Notes under the pieces: model-generated
What the model saw: only the letters and a program-made list of their open reading frames with translations
Databases searched by the model: none
What the model was told of the DNA's origin: nothing
From: Streptomyces sp. NBC_01428
GTDB taxonomy: Bacteria; Actinomycetota; Actinomycetes; Streptomycetales; Streptomycetaceae
Direction: 5' to 3'
DNA: 64,000 nucleotides
NCBI RefSeq assembly: GCF_036231965.1
Contig: NZ_CP109499.1
Location: 4,092,001-4,156,000 of the forward strand
Made by a program: the position numbers and the translations under genes
Part shown: positions 36,630-45,696 of the stretch, piece after piece
Position numbering within the stretch: position 1 is the first letter of the stretch
How the letters are laid out: every line of letters starts with the position of its first letter

Positions 36630-37229
36630 TCAGCGGCTGCGGTACACCAGCCGTCCGCCGATCACGGTCGCCACGCAGGTCCCCGCACCACGGCTCACCA
36701 GGTCGGCACGGTCCGCGACATCGAACACGGCGAACCGGGCGGGACCGCCCGGCGTCGGTCCGGGCAGCAGGATCAGCGGGGTCGGGGACAGCGCCGCCGG
36801 GCCGGCGAGCCGGTCCGGGCGCCGACCGACCGCGAGGCCGGCCCGGCGCACCGCGTCGATGACAGGTCGCGACGTGAGCTCGCCGGCCACCGCCACCGTG
36901 CCGTGCGCCAGCAGCCGCTGGACCGCGCGCCGCGCGCTCGCGCCGACGCGCGAGGGATCGGCGCGGAAGATCCGCCGGGCCCGCTCCCCGCCGATGGGCT
37001 CGGTGCCGAAGCCCTCGGCCTCGCGCGGGTCCGGGTGGTACATCGCTTGCAGGATCTCCGGGCCGTACGGGTTCAGCAGTCCCGGCGTCAGGATGCCGGG
37101 CCAGCGCCGCACCCGGGCGCTCGGGTGGGCGGCGGCCAGTTCCTCGTACGGGCCGACCGCGGCGAGGGTCGCCCCGTCGACCAGGACGGCTGCCTCGGGC
37201 GACCGCTCGGCAGCGTGAAGGGTCAGCAT
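36630..37229 (-). CDS. Amidohydrolase-like protein without metal-binding histidines
   Basis: 199 residues, about half the usual length. The N-terminal beta-composite part (VLVDGATLAAVGPYEEL... PGILTPGLLNPYGP) and the C-terminal part (ATVIGGRLVYRSR) of imidazolonepropionase/amidohydrolase proteins are present, but the central barrel is shortened. The usual HxH metal site after PGxxN is replaced by PYGPEIL. So it is unlikely to be a normal metal hydrolase. It starts seven bases after the mqnC stop, so it is translated with mqnC, suggesting a role near futalosine metabolism, perhaps binding or scaffolding. A relation to aminofutalosine deaminase, also an amidohydrolase, is only a thought. Confidence 0.7.
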   Translation of the reverse strand: MLTLHAAERSPEAAVLVDGATLAAVGPYEELAAAHPSARVRRWPGILTPGLLNPYGPEILQAMYHPDPREAEGFGTEPIGGERARRIFRADPSRVGASARRAVQRLLAHGTVAVAGELTSRPVIDAVRRAGLAVGRRPDRLAGPAALSPTPLILLPGPTPGGPARFAVFDVADRADLVSRGAGTCVATVIGGRLVYRSR

Positions 37230-37236
37230 CGGGGCG

Positions 37237-38445
37237 TCAGTTGGAGGCCAGCAGCTTCAACTCGGGGTGGGCCGTGCCACCGTCGATCGCCGTCGAGGAG
37301 ATGTGGGACATCACGCGCTCGTCGACCGGGTCGTTCGCCGGGTCGTCGTGGACGACGATGTGCTCGTACGTCGTGGTCCGCTGCGCGGGGACGCGGCCCG
37401 CCTTGCGGATGAGGTCGATGATCTCCATGCGGTTGGAGCGGTGCTTGGCACCGGCGGAGGAGACGACGTTCTCCTCCAGCATGATCGAGCCGAGGTCGTC
37501 GGCGCCGTAGTGCAGGGAGAGCTGGCCGACCTCCTTGCCGGTGGTCAGCCAGGAACCCTGGATGTGCGCCACGTTGTCGAGGAACAGGCGGGCGATCGCG
37601 ATCATCCGCAGGTACTCGAAGAGCGTCGCCTGCGTGCGGCCCTTCAGGTGGTTGTTCTCGGGCTGGTAGGTGTACGGGATGAAGGCGCGGAAGCCGCCCG
37701 TCCGGTCCTGTACGTCACGGATCATCCGCAGGTGCTCGATGCGCTCGGCGTTGGTCTCGCCGGTGCCCATCAGCATGGTGGACGTCGACTCGACGCCCAG
37801 CCCGTGCGAGATCTCCATGATCTCCAGCCAGCGCTCGCCGGACTCCTTGAGCGGGGCGATCGCCTTGCGCGGGCGGGCCGGGAGCAGCTCGGCGCCGGCG
37901 CCGGCGAACGAGTCGAGGCCGGCCGCGTGGATCCGCTGGATGGCCTCCTCGACGCTCACCTTGGAGATGCGGGCCATGTGCTCGACCTCGGACGCGCCGA
38001 GGGAGTGGATGACCAGCTCGGGGTACGCGGCCTTGATCGCGGCGAAGTGCTTCTCGTAGTACTCGACGCCGTAGTCCGGGTGGTGTCCGCCCTGGAACAT
38101 GATCTGGGTGCCGCCCAGCTCGACGGTCTCCGCGCAGCGGCGCAGGATGTCGTCGAGGTCGCGCGTCCAGCCCTTGGCGGTGTCCTTGGGGGCCGCGTAG
38201 AACGCGCAGAACTTGCACGCCGTGACGCACACGTTCGTGTAGTTGATGTTGCGCTCGATGATGTACGTCGCGATGTGCTCCGTACCCGCGTACCTGCGGC
38301 GGCGCACGGCGTCCGCGGCCGCGCCGAGGGCGTGCAGCGGGGCGTCGCGGTAGAGGACGAGCGCCTCTTCCGGAGTGATCCGTCCACCCGCGGCGGCACG
38401 GTCGAGGACGGCTGTGACAGACGTGAGGTCGGCCTTCTCGGTCAC
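37237..38445 (-). CDS. mqnC: Cyclic dehypoxanthine futalosine synthase
   Basis: 402 residues. A radical SAM enzyme of the futalosine route to menaquinone that cyclises dehypoxanthine futalosine. The [4Fe-4S] motif CVTACKFCAFYA (Cx3Cx2C) lies near residue 75. GGTQIMFQGGHHPDYGVEYYE, HSLGASEVEHMARIS, GAGAELLPARPRKAIAPLK and MLMGTGETNAERIEHL are typical. GTG 38445 is preceded by AAAGGGA. It is the first gene of a short operon with the amidohydrolase-like gene. It supplies the quinone for the nuo-encoded complex, with menG at 30449. Confidence 0.95.
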   Translation of the reverse strand: MTEKADLTSVTAVLDRAAAGGRITPEEALVLYRDAPLHALGAAADAVRRRRYAGTEHIATYIIERNINYTNVCVTACKFCAFYAAPKDTAKGWTRDLDDILRRCAETVELGGTQIMFQGGHHPDYGVEYYEKHFAAIKAAYPELVIHSLGASEVEHMARISKVSVEEAIQRIHAAGLDSFAGAGAELLPARPRKAIAPLKESGERWLEIMEISHGLGVESTSTMLMGTGETNAERIEHLRMIRDVQDRTGGFRAFIPYTYQPENNHLKGRTQATLFEYLRMIAIARLFLDNVAHIQGSWLTTGKEVGQLSLHYGADDLGSIMLEENVVSSAGAKHRSNRMEIIDLIRKAGRVPAQRTTTYEHIVVHDDPANDPVDERVMSHISSTAIDGGTAHPELKLLASN

Positions 38446-38517
38446 CGGGAGCGTCCCTTTCGTAAGGGTTGTGGACAGACCAAGCCAGCCTACGCCAGCA
38501 CACCCGGCCGCCCGACG

Positions 38518-39252
38518 TCAGGCCGCGTACGCCCCGATCAGGAGCCCCACGTAGGCGCCCGCGATCAGGAACGGGCCGAACGGGATCGACGTCTTGCGGC
38601 CGGCCCGCCGCGCGATCACCAGGCCCAGCCCGTACAGCCCGCCGAACAGGAACCCGGCGAAGGTCCCGAGGAACACCGTGCTCCAGCCGTACCAGCCGAG
38701 GACGGCGCCGAGGCCCAGGGCCAGTTTCACGTCGCCGAAGCCCATGCCGTTCGGGTTGACGAGGAAGAGGACGAAGTAGCCGCCGCCGAGCGCGAGCGCC
38801 CCGAACAGCGCCGTCGGCCACTCCCCCGCGTGCTCGGGCAGCGCCGCGGCCACCCCGAGCAGGGCGAGCGCCGCCGCCGCGAACGGCAGGGTCAGCGGGT
38901 CGGGCAGCCGCTGCACCCGGAAGTCGACCACGGCGAGCAGCACGCCGAGCGGCGCGAGCAGCAGCCAGACGGCCAGCTCGGGCCTGGTGCCGGTCGCGAG
39001 CGCGAGGCCGGCGCACAGGAGGGCGGTGGCGAGGGAGACGAGGAGGGTGGCGGGACCGTAGGGGGCGCCCTGCGAGCGGGCCGGCCCGAGCCAGCCACGT
39101 GCCGGGCCGGTGATCGTCCGGCCGTCGGGGCAGCTGTCCCGCCACGGTTCGCCCGGGTCGACCGCGAGGCGGTACGCGGGCCGCGGGACCAGCAGTCCGG
39201 CCGCCGCACCCCACAGAGCGGCGGCGACGGCCGCCCAGAGATCGAGATCCAC
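38518..39252 (-). CDS. A24-type prepilin peptidase (TadV-like)
   Basis: 244 residues, polytopic membrane protein. Aspartyl peptidase that cuts the leader of Flp pilin and TadE-like pseudopilins. The first catalytic Asp is in LAVVDFRVQRLPDPLTL and the second in GFGDVKLALGLGAVLG, as in type IV prepilin peptidases. It lacks the N-methyltransferase domain of longer PilD proteins. GTG 39252 has GGGGGAAC five bases before; a longer start at 39306 is less likely. It is separated from the pilin genes by the toxin module at 42.9-47.6 kb. About 300 bases follow upstream (39253-39549) in which I see nothing. Confidence 0.85.
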   Translation of the reverse strand: MDLDLWAAVAAALWGAAAGLLVPRPAYRLAVDPGEPWRDSCPDGRTITGPARGWLGPARSQGAPYGPATLLVSLATALLCAGLALATGTRPELAVWLLLAPLGVLLAVVDFRVQRLPDPLTLPFAAAALALLGVAAALPEHAGEWPTALFGALALGGGYFVLFLVNPNGMGFGDVKLALGLGAVLGWYGWSTVFLGTFAGFLFGGLYGLGLVIARRAGRKTSIPFGPFLIAGAYVGLLIGAYAA

Positions 39253-39549
39253 GCGTTCCCCCAGGAAGAGTCGGTACGGCGGCGGACCCACCTGCCCACC
39301 TGCCACGCGGACCCGGTGACCGCCGTGCCGGGCCGGGCGGCCGCACGACCGGTGCCGGGTGGTCCGCCCGCGCCCGCCGACCGTACGACGGGGGCCGAGC
39401 CGCCCGTGCGACGGGCCCCCGGCTCCCTCGCCGGCCGTCCGAGACGGTACGTCGGTCGCGGGGCCCGGCGGTCTCCGGCGTGCCGCCCGGCCGGGTCCGG
39501 TGGCGATCCCGGCGAGGACCGCCCCGCGTGGCGCCGAGGCGGGACCGGA

Positions 39550-42546
39550 TCACCCCACGGCTGCCCCGTCCGTGCGCCACGCGGGAAGCAGTTCGTCGAG
39601 GAGTGCCTCGGTGCGGGGCGGCAGGCCTCGCGCGCCGCTGCGGGTGACCAGGTCGGCGGCGAGCCGCTTCAGCCGGTCGGTGTCACCCGTGGCGTGGGTC
39701 GCGCGCAGCAGCTCGTTCCACAGGCGCTCGTCGCGCGGCGCCGAGTTCATCGAGGCGTTCAGCGCCTCGATCGCCTTCTCCGCACGGTCCTTCTCCAGGT
39801 GGAACGCGGACAGCGCCAGCCCGATGTCCGCGACGAGCAGCGGCAGTTGGGCGTCGATGATCTCGTGCGTGAGCCAGCCGTAGCGGCCCTGCGGACGGTC
39901 GGCGAGCAGCGGGCCGCGGACGAGGACGAGCGCGTCGGTGAGCAGCCGCCCGCGTACGACGCGGCTGTCGACCCCCTTGCCCTGCGTGGCCTCGTGGTAG
40001 AGGGAGCGCAGTACGTCGAGGTCGGAGACGACGGACTTGGCGAGCGTGAGCCGCCCGGCCTCGTCGGTGCCGAGGCGGGGTGTGCCGTCCGGGTCGGCGC
40101 CGAGCCAGCCGCGCAGCCGCTCGACGAGGGCGTCGCGCACGTCCTCGGTCACACCGCGCGGCCACAGCGCGGCGGACAGCACACGGGGGTGCACGCCTTC
40201 GCGGTGCAGCAGAAGCAGCGCGAGCGCCTCGTGCAGCAGGGGGCTGCGCTCGCCGTCGGGCGCCTCCAGGCCGATGATCTCGTACGAGCCGACGAGCCGC
40301 GCGTAGACGGCGGGCCGTCCCTGTTCGCTGATGTCGACGAGGAACGGCGGGGTGGTCGTCGGCCCGTCGGGGTCGCGCTCCGGGTCGGCCTCCACGAACA
40401 GGTCCACGACCGCCCGCTGCTGGGCGACCGGCAGGAGCTGCGCGTCGAGTTCCAGGCCGAGCAGCGGCGCGAGCAGTTTGCCCTCGCCGGTGATCTCCAT
40501 CTCCCAGGCGGCGCCCGGCAGATCACCGCTCTCGGTGCCGACGAGATAGCCGATGCCCAACCGTCCCGCGTCGGCGGCCAGTTCGGCGAGCGTGACGGCG
40601 TCCTCGGCGGAGGGCTCGGTGGCGAGGAGCACGAGGTGCGGGGCCCAACGGGTGTGCTGGGCGGGCCCGGTGCGGCCGGTGAGGACGGAGTCGTGGCCGG
40701 CGGCGCCGAGGGCGCCGCGGCGCTGCCGGGTCTCCGCCTCCATGGTCTCGACGAGCGCCTCGACGTCGTCGAGGTGCCGCAGCCGGTTGGGCGCGAGCGG
40801 GGTGAGGTCCTCGCCGAAGCCGACGAGCGTGATCGTCATGCGGTCGGACCAGCCGTTGGTGGCCAACTCGGCCGCCACAGAGGCGAACACGCCCGCGCGG
40901 TCGGCCGCGCTGCCGCTCAGGGAGACGATGCCGGGCACGGCCTCCAGGTTGAGGAGCAGCCGCGAGTCGTCCATGGTGCCGAGGCTGACGAGGCCCGGGT
41001 ACGGGGCGGCCGTGTCGACCTCCTCGTACTGCTCGGCGTCCGCGCGGGCCAGCATCCAGAACGTCTGGTCCTGCCCGAGCTGCCACGGCGTGGGCGGCTT
41101 GCCCGCGGGCTGGGCGAGCTGGAGGTGCAGGTCGCCGTTGCCGCCGAGCCAGGCCGCGTAGACGGTGGGCAGCGGGCGGGACTCGGCGGCGAGGGCCGTC
41201 GCGAGTCCGCGCAGCGAGAGGTCGAGGAGGCGAACGCCCTCGGGGTCGGCGCCGACGAGCAGCGCGTCCTGCGCGTCCGCGGCGGAACCGGTGGGGACCG
41301 GCGGCTCCATGCCGCGCCGCCCGCCGACCGCGCCGAGGGCGGACTGCCACAGGGCCTGGCGACGGCGCCGTCCGAGCGCGCCGAGCAGGCCGGCGGCGAG
41401 CAGCGGCGCGCCGACGAGTGCCTCCGGCAGGCCGAAGGTGAACCCGCTGTCCTCGGACCCCTGCGAGGCCTGCGCGGCTTCGGCGGCGGCCGGTTCGTGC
41501 CGCTCCCGGCCGCCGGCCTCCTGCTCGCCGGCGGGCCGCTGCCGCGGTACGTGGATGTGCGCGGTGTCGCGGTCGCCCTGCTCGTTCTGCCGGCCGGCGG
41601 CGCCGCCCCGCTGCTGGTCGCCCGTCTTGGCGTAGTCGTGGATCTGCTGCTGGACCTGCTGGGAGACCTCGGGCGCCGCGTCGGGCATCTCGACGAGCTC
41701 GCCGCCGTGGGCGTCGCCGGGCATCTCCAGGATCCAGCCGGGCCGGATCAGGCTGGCCTCGGACAGCTTCGAACCGTCCGGCTGCGTACGGTCCTTGTTG
41801 AGCTGGTAGATCTCCTTGTACCGGCGGCCGTCGCCGAGGTGGCGCTGCGCGACCTCCCAGAGGGAGTCGTGGTGCCGGCCCTCGGGAGGCTGGATCCGGT
41901 AGTACTTCGTGGCGCCGTGCTCGGTGGCACCGGCACCGTCGGCATGGGCCGCCGCGTCGGCCGCGTCGGCTGCCTGCTCGGCGAGGGCGGCGGCACTGGA
42001 GGCGGCCTGCTCCTGCTGCTGCGCGAACAGTCCCGGGGTCTGCTGCGCGGCGGCCACGGAACCGTGCTGGTTGCCCTCCAGGCTCTGGCCGAGCTGCGAG
42101 AGGCCGGGGGTGAAGCTGGCGGCGGCCGCGCCGACGAGGAGCAGGGCCGCGACGAGCTGGCGGGCCAGCAACTGGCTGGGGCCCGCGCCCGGCACCCGGC
42201 CCGGCATCCCGACGCCCGACAGCGCGGCCTTCACCTCGACGAGCACGCAGGCGGTGAACTGCGCCCACGCGAACCACACGATGACCGTCAGCGCGTTGAT
42301 GAACGTACTGACGGAGATCTCACGCTGGAGCCAGTCCATCCGGGGCGCTCCGTGCGGCAGCGGCCACCCCACGCTGACGGCGAGCGCTCCGGGCACGCCG
42401 ACCAGCAGCACCAGCAGGGCGACGAACGCCCCGAGCGCCTTCACGAAGTCCCCGAACGTCCTGCGACGCCGGGGCAGGGGCTGCGGCGTCCGATTCCTCG
42501 GACTCGGCGAGGTGCCCGTCGAGCTGGAAGTGGTGCGTCGCGCCAT
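39550..42546 (-). CDS. Membrane LysM and BTAD-domain protein
   Basis: 998 residues. Three membrane helices near the N terminus (about 36-58, 80-102, 124-142) are followed by a Gln/Ala-rich region. A LysM-type module is at about 215-270 (DSLWEVAQRHLGDGRRYKEIYQLNK), and another helix lies near 370. A long cytoplasmic-type part ends in a bacterial transcriptional activator domain (about 850-985; LTHEIIDAQLPLLVADIGLALSAFHLEKDRAEKAIEALN, then TPR-like repeats), as in SARP regulators, but no DNA-binding winged helix is seen ahead of it. Proteins of this build are common beside Streptomyces Tad pilus genes. It may link envelope state to pilus assembly; that is inference. Confidence 0.78.
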   Translation of the reverse strand: MARRTTSSSTGTSPSPRNRTPQPLPRRRRTFGDFVKALGAFVALLVLLVGVPGALAVSVGWPLPHGAPRMDWLQREISVSTFINALTVIVWFAWAQFTACVLVEVKAALSGVGMPGRVPGAGPSQLLARQLVAALLLVGAAAASFTPGLSQLGQSLEGNQHGSVAAAQQTPGLFAQQQEQAASSAAALAEQAADAADAAAHADGAGATEHGATKYYRIQPPEGRHHDSLWEVAQRHLGDGRRYKEIYQLNKDRTQPDGSKLSEASLIRPGWILEMPGDAHGGELVEMPDAAPEVSQQVQQQIHDYAKTGDQQRGGAAGRQNEQGDRDTAHIHVPRQRPAGEQEAGGRERHEPAAAEAAQASQGSEDSGFTFGLPEALVGAPLLAAGLLGALGRRRRQALWQSALGAVGGRRGMEPPVPTGSAADAQDALLVGADPEGVRLLDLSLRGLATALAAESRPLPTVYAAWLGGNGDLHLQLAQPAGKPPTPWQLGQDQTFWMLARADAEQYEEVDTAAPYPGLVSLGTMDDSRLLLNLEAVPGIVSLSGSAADRAGVFASVAAELATNGWSDRMTITLVGFGEDLTPLAPNRLRHLDDVEALVETMEAETRQRRGALGAAGHDSVLTGRTGPAQHTRWAPHLVLLATEPSAEDAVTLAELAADAGRLGIGYLVGTESGDLPGAAWEMEITGEGKLLAPLLGLELDAQLLPVAQQRAVVDLFVEADPERDPDGPTTTPPFLVDISEQGRPAVYARLVGSYEIIGLEAPDGERSPLLHEALALLLLHREGVHPRVLSAALWPRGVTEDVRDALVERLRGWLGADPDGTPRLGTDEAGRLTLAKSVVSDLDVLRSLYHEATQGKGVDSRVVRGRLLTDALVLVRGPLLADRPQGRYGWLTHEIIDAQLPLLVADIGLALSAFHLEKDRAEKAIEALNASMNSAPRDERLWNELLRATHATGDTDRLKRLAADLVTRSGARGLPPRTEALLDELLPAWRTDGAAVG

Positions 42547-42924
42547 GGCGGGTGTCCCGGGGTCGTGTGAGGAGGCAGTGAGGTCGGGGGGTGGACCGAG
42601 CCTACTGAGATCTTAAGGAGGGTGTCGAAGGCCGCCCAGGGGGCCGCACAAAGGAACCGCCCGATACACCACGACCCGCCCGCTAAGCCCGAGTTGCACC
42701 CCTCACCTGCCCCCGCCCGGCACGGGACCTTCACACGCTCCCCACTGGCACGGATGGCGACCCGAGCCGGTGATCACTTCGGTGTGACGGGGCGGATCCG
42801 CCGGGCGGGCACAGCGGGTGGCTCGAAAGCCCTGTCGGCCCGACTCCCTCAGTCAGCATCTGCCGATCACGTAATCTGAGCGCCCGACCGGGCCCGCCTG
42901 CGCGCGCGTTGAGAGAGGCATTCC
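42547..42924. other. Divergent intergenic region, 378 bases
   Basis: It separates the LysM-BTAD gene from the XRE regulator gene. It holds no open frame with gene-like composition. A TAATCT element near 42873 could be a -10 box for the regulator gene, but no matching -35 is clear. It marks the junction between the Tad locus and the inserted plus-strand module. Confidence 0.45.
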
Positions 42925-43776
42925 ATGGCCTTGAGGCATCACGTGACCGCGCGGCAGACGCGTCTGGCGGTCGAGTTGCGGAGGTTGCGCGAGGCGGCGG
43001 GTCTCACCTCGCGGGAGGCGGCCATCCTGCTCGGGGCGAACCCCGCGCAGATCAGCCAGATCGAGGCGGGCCTCGCCGGGGTGAGCGAGAAGCGGCTCCG
43101 CCGGCTCACGGCCCAGTACGCGTGCACGGACGAGGCGTTCGCCGACGCCCTGGCCGCCCTGGCGACCGAGCGGATCCGGGGCTGGTGGGAGCAGTACCGC
43201 GGGCTGCTGCCCACGCCGTTCCTCGACCTCGCCGAACTGGAGCACCACGCCACCTTCCTCCGCGAGGTGCAGTTCCTGTATGTCCCCGGCCCGCTCCAGA
43301 CGGAGGACTACGCGCGGGCGGTCTTCGCCTACCGGGTGCCGGAACTCTCGGACGAGGACGTCGAGTTGCGCGTCCGCCACCGTATGCACCGCCGGGTGAT
43401 CCTCGAAGGGCCGGCCCCGACGCCCTACGACGGCGTGGTCCACGAGGCCGCGCTGCGCATCATGGTGGGCGACCGCGCCACCTCCCGGGCCCAGTTGACC
43501 CATCTCCTCGACCTGTCCGAAGCGCATCACGTCACCCTGAGCGTGATCCCCTTCGACCTGGAGGGCTTCGCCGGCGCCACCAGTGCCATGACGTACGCCG
43601 GGGGCCGCGTCCCGAAGCTCGACACCGTCGTGCGCGACGCACCCCAGGGCGCCGCCTTCATCGACTCGGAAGCCCAACTCGACGCCTATCGAACGCTCTT
43701 CCGTAAAGTGGAGGCTGTTTCGCTGGGCGCCAAGCGGTCCCGCGACTTCATCCACAGGTTGGCGAAGGAGCTGTGA
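42925..43776 (+). CDS. XRE-family regulator with DUF5753-type C-terminal domain
   Basis: 283 residues. An N-terminal helix-turn-helix (LRREAAGLTSREAAILLGANPAQISQIEAG, read from about residue 18) and a C-terminal ligand or partner domain (FLREVQFLYVPGPLQTEDYARAVFAYRVP; HLLDLSEAHHVTLSVIPFDLEGFAGATSAMTY) characterise the Scr1-type group found in many copies in Streptomyces. ATG 42925 has GAGAGG upstream. It is followed seven bases on by a DUF397 gene, the usual partner. Such pairs act like a regulator and small antagonist in developmental or antibiotic control, but the target here is unknown. Confidence 0.9.
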   Translation: MALRHHVTARQTRLAVELRRLREAAGLTSREAAILLGANPAQISQIEAGLAGVSEKRLRRLTAQYACTDEAFADALAALATERIRGWWEQYRGLLPTPFLDLAELEHHATFLREVQFLYVPGPLQTEDYARAVFAYRVPELSDEDVELRVRHRMHRRVILEGPAPTPYDGVVHEAALRIMVGDRATSRAQLTHLLDLSEAHHVTLSVIPFDLEGFAGATSAMTYAGGRVPKLDTVVRDAPQGAAFIDSEAQLDAYRTLFRKVEAVSLGAKRSRDFIHRLAKEL

Positions 43777-43783
43777 GGCACCG

Positions 43784-43987
43784 ATGAACACCCCCCACAA
43801 CTGGCGCAAGTCGTCCTTCTCCGGCCCGGGCGACGGCGACTCCTGTGTCGAACTCGCCTCCACACCCAGCACCCTCCACCTCCGCGAGTCCGACGACCCC
43901 ACCACGATCCTCACCACGACCCCGGCCCCCATCGGCCACCTCCTGGACGCGATACGCACCGGATCGGTGACGGCGCCGGGCGCGTAA
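43784..43987 (+). CDS. DUF397 small protein
   Basis: 67 residues: NTPHNWRKSSFSGPGDGDSCVELA is the family signature (W-x-K-SS-x-S, then CVE). Proteins of this kind, encoded next to XRE/DUF5753 regulators, are thought to bind and modulate the regulator. It starts seven bases after the regulator stop, so the two are cotranslated. Confidence 0.9.
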   Translation: MNTPHNWRKSSFSGPGDGDSCVELASTPSTLHLRESDDPTTILTTTPAPIGHLLDAIRTGSVTAPGA

Positions 43988-44092
43988 CAACCCCTCTACG
44001 AAGCCGCCGTCGGCGTTCCGGCGAAAACGATCAGCGCGATACGTTCCTGCGTACGTGCCGTTGCGGAAGTTGCAGATGCCACGGGGGAACAC

Positions 44093-45682
44093 GTGACGAA
44101 CAGGCCGGCGGACTGGCACATACTCGACCTGGACCGGGACCCGACACCGGGCGACCCGCAGCGGGTGCGCAGCCTCGCCGGCTCCCTGCACGACTTCGCC
44201 GACGACGTGGCGCACATCCTCCGGGACATCAAGGGCCTGGCGAACGAGGACGCGGTCCTGAAGTGGGCCGGGAAGACGGCGGACTCCTTCGCGTCGGAGT
44301 TCGAGGACGTCCCCGGCAAGCTGAAGAAGCTCAAGAAGTCCTACACGCTCGCGGGCGACGCGCTGACGTCGTACTGGCCCGACCTGGACGACGCACAGGA
44401 GAAGGCGGACAAGGCGCTGCGCGACGGCCGCAAGGCCCGGGACGAGCTCGCCACCGCCCGGCAGGCCCTGACCGGTGCCGACGACTGGGTACGGACGGCC
44501 ACGGCGAAGGCCGACTCGTACGACCCGGACAAGAACCGGGGCAAGGACGTTCCGCCACCGGACGAGGCCGACGTCCGCCGTGCCACCCGCAACGCCCAGC
44601 ACGCCAAGGAGCAGCAGACCGCGGCCCGGAAGGACGTCGACGACGCCCAGGGCCTGCTGGACGCGGCGAAGAAGCTCGCCGCCCACGCCAAGGGACTGCG
44701 CGAGGACGCCGCCCGGCGCACGGTGAAGAAGCTCCACGACGCCTCCGACGCCGGCATCCACAACCGGCACTGGTGGGAGGAGCCCCTCGACTGGGTCTCC
44801 GACCACTGGGACGAGATCGTCACGGTGTGCAAGTGGGTCGTGACGATCGTCGGCATCATCGTGATGATCGTGGGCGGCCCGCTCGGCTGGCTCGTCTTCG
44901 CGGCAGCGCTCATCGTCTTGGCCGACACGGTGAGAAAGATGCTCAACGGCCAGGCCGGCTGGGGCGATCTCATCTTCGCGGTCCTCGACTGCATCCCGGC
45001 GACCAAGGGTTTCACCAGCCTCGCCAAGATGGGAAAGCTCTGGAAGGCGGGTGGGTTGCGCGCACTGGGCGGCGGCGCGCTGAAGGGAATCGGGGGCGGC
45101 CTGAAAGGCCTGGCGAACAGCGCCCGAAATCTCGGCGGCTCCGCGCGCAATGTGTTCCGTGGATTCGATGGGTCCTGGCTCGGCAGGGTATCGGCGCGTG
45201 GATCCGGAAATCCTCTGCCGTCACCCGCGGAAATAAAGGACGCGCTTCGCAACCTCAATCCCCAGCTCTCCAAGAAGAGCTACACCTCCGAACAGGGCCA
45301 CTACTACGCGACGCGTGTATTCCAGGGCGGCAGGACCGATGAGACGGTTCTCGCGGGCCACGGATTCCTCGAGGACGGCGCGGGCAGCTTCACCGTCCCG
45401 GAAGGGAGCAGCCTCTCCTTCTACGTGGATCACGGCGAGCGATTGCCGGGCCTGGACGGCCTGGCCGTGGAAGCAGGCGTATATCCCGGCAGCGCCCTCC
45501 ACACGGCACATCCGGGCGACGTCATACCCAACTACACTCTCGCGGCGCCGGCACCGTCGATGGCAGGCAACTTCAGCGTCTTCGAGAATTCCACAACTGT
45601 CGCGGAACGGACGCGAATTGCCGACCTGCTGCAACCCGGTATGGGGAATGTACACTGGGCGGCATGTCGTGAAATCCTCTGA
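44093..45682 (+). CDS. WXG-like trunk polymorphic toxin with putative clan-CD-like tip
   Basis: 529 residues. Residues 1-330 form a trunk shared with the RHS protein at 56000-60640: DWHILDLDRDPTPGDPQRVRSLAGSLHDFADDV, a KLKKLKKSY stretch, coiled coil, ASDAGIHNRHWWEE, then hydrophobic helices (about 245-285). The start looks like an LXG/WXG secretion-type domain. The tip (about 370-529) has the outline of what is, as I recall, called the putative adhesin Stv domain: VLAGHGFLED with His 423 and VHWAACRE with Cys 525, each after a hydrophobic run, as in clan CD (caspase/gingipain-like) peptidases. GTG 44093 has GGGGGAAC. GC falls in the tip. Candidate immunity genes follow. Confidence 0.75.
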   Translation: MTNRPADWHILDLDRDPTPGDPQRVRSLAGSLHDFADDVAHILRDIKGLANEDAVLKWAGKTADSFASEFEDVPGKLKKLKKSYTLAGDALTSYWPDLDDAQEKADKALRDGRKARDELATARQALTGADDWVRTATAKADSYDPDKNRGKDVPPPDEADVRRATRNAQHAKEQQTAARKDVDDAQGLLDAAKKLAAHAKGLREDAARRTVKKLHDASDAGIHNRHWWEEPLDWVSDHWDEIVTVCKWVVTIVGIIVMIVGGPLGWLVFAAALIVLADTVRKMLNGQAGWGDLIFAVLDCIPATKGFTSLAKMGKLWKAGGLRALGGGALKGIGGGLKGLANSARNLGGSARNVFRGFDGSWLGRVSARGSGNPLPSPAEIKDALRNLNPQLSKKSYTSEQGHYYATRVFQGGRTDETVLAGHGFLEDGAGSFTVPEGSSLSFYVDHGERLPGLDGLAVEAGVYPGSALHTAHPGDVIPNYTLAAPAPSMAGNFSVFENSTTVAERTRIADLLQPGMGNVHWAACREIL

Positions 45683-45696
45683 GAGAGAGACGCTCG

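Noticed and set aside
37267..42570. Very long plus-strand open frame opposite mqnC, the prepilin peptidase and the LysM-BTAD gene
   Set aside because: Its composition (Arg/Gly/Val/Leu/Glu-rich without motifs) is that of an antisense shadow in high-GC DNA; the opposite strand has clear families. The same holds for 2985-5564 and 12739-15030.
44093..45682. Frameshifted or broken RHS gene because it lacks RHS repeats
   Set aside because: The reading frame is intact to a natural stop and ends in a family-typical tip; a different toxin type on the same trunk is the better reading.
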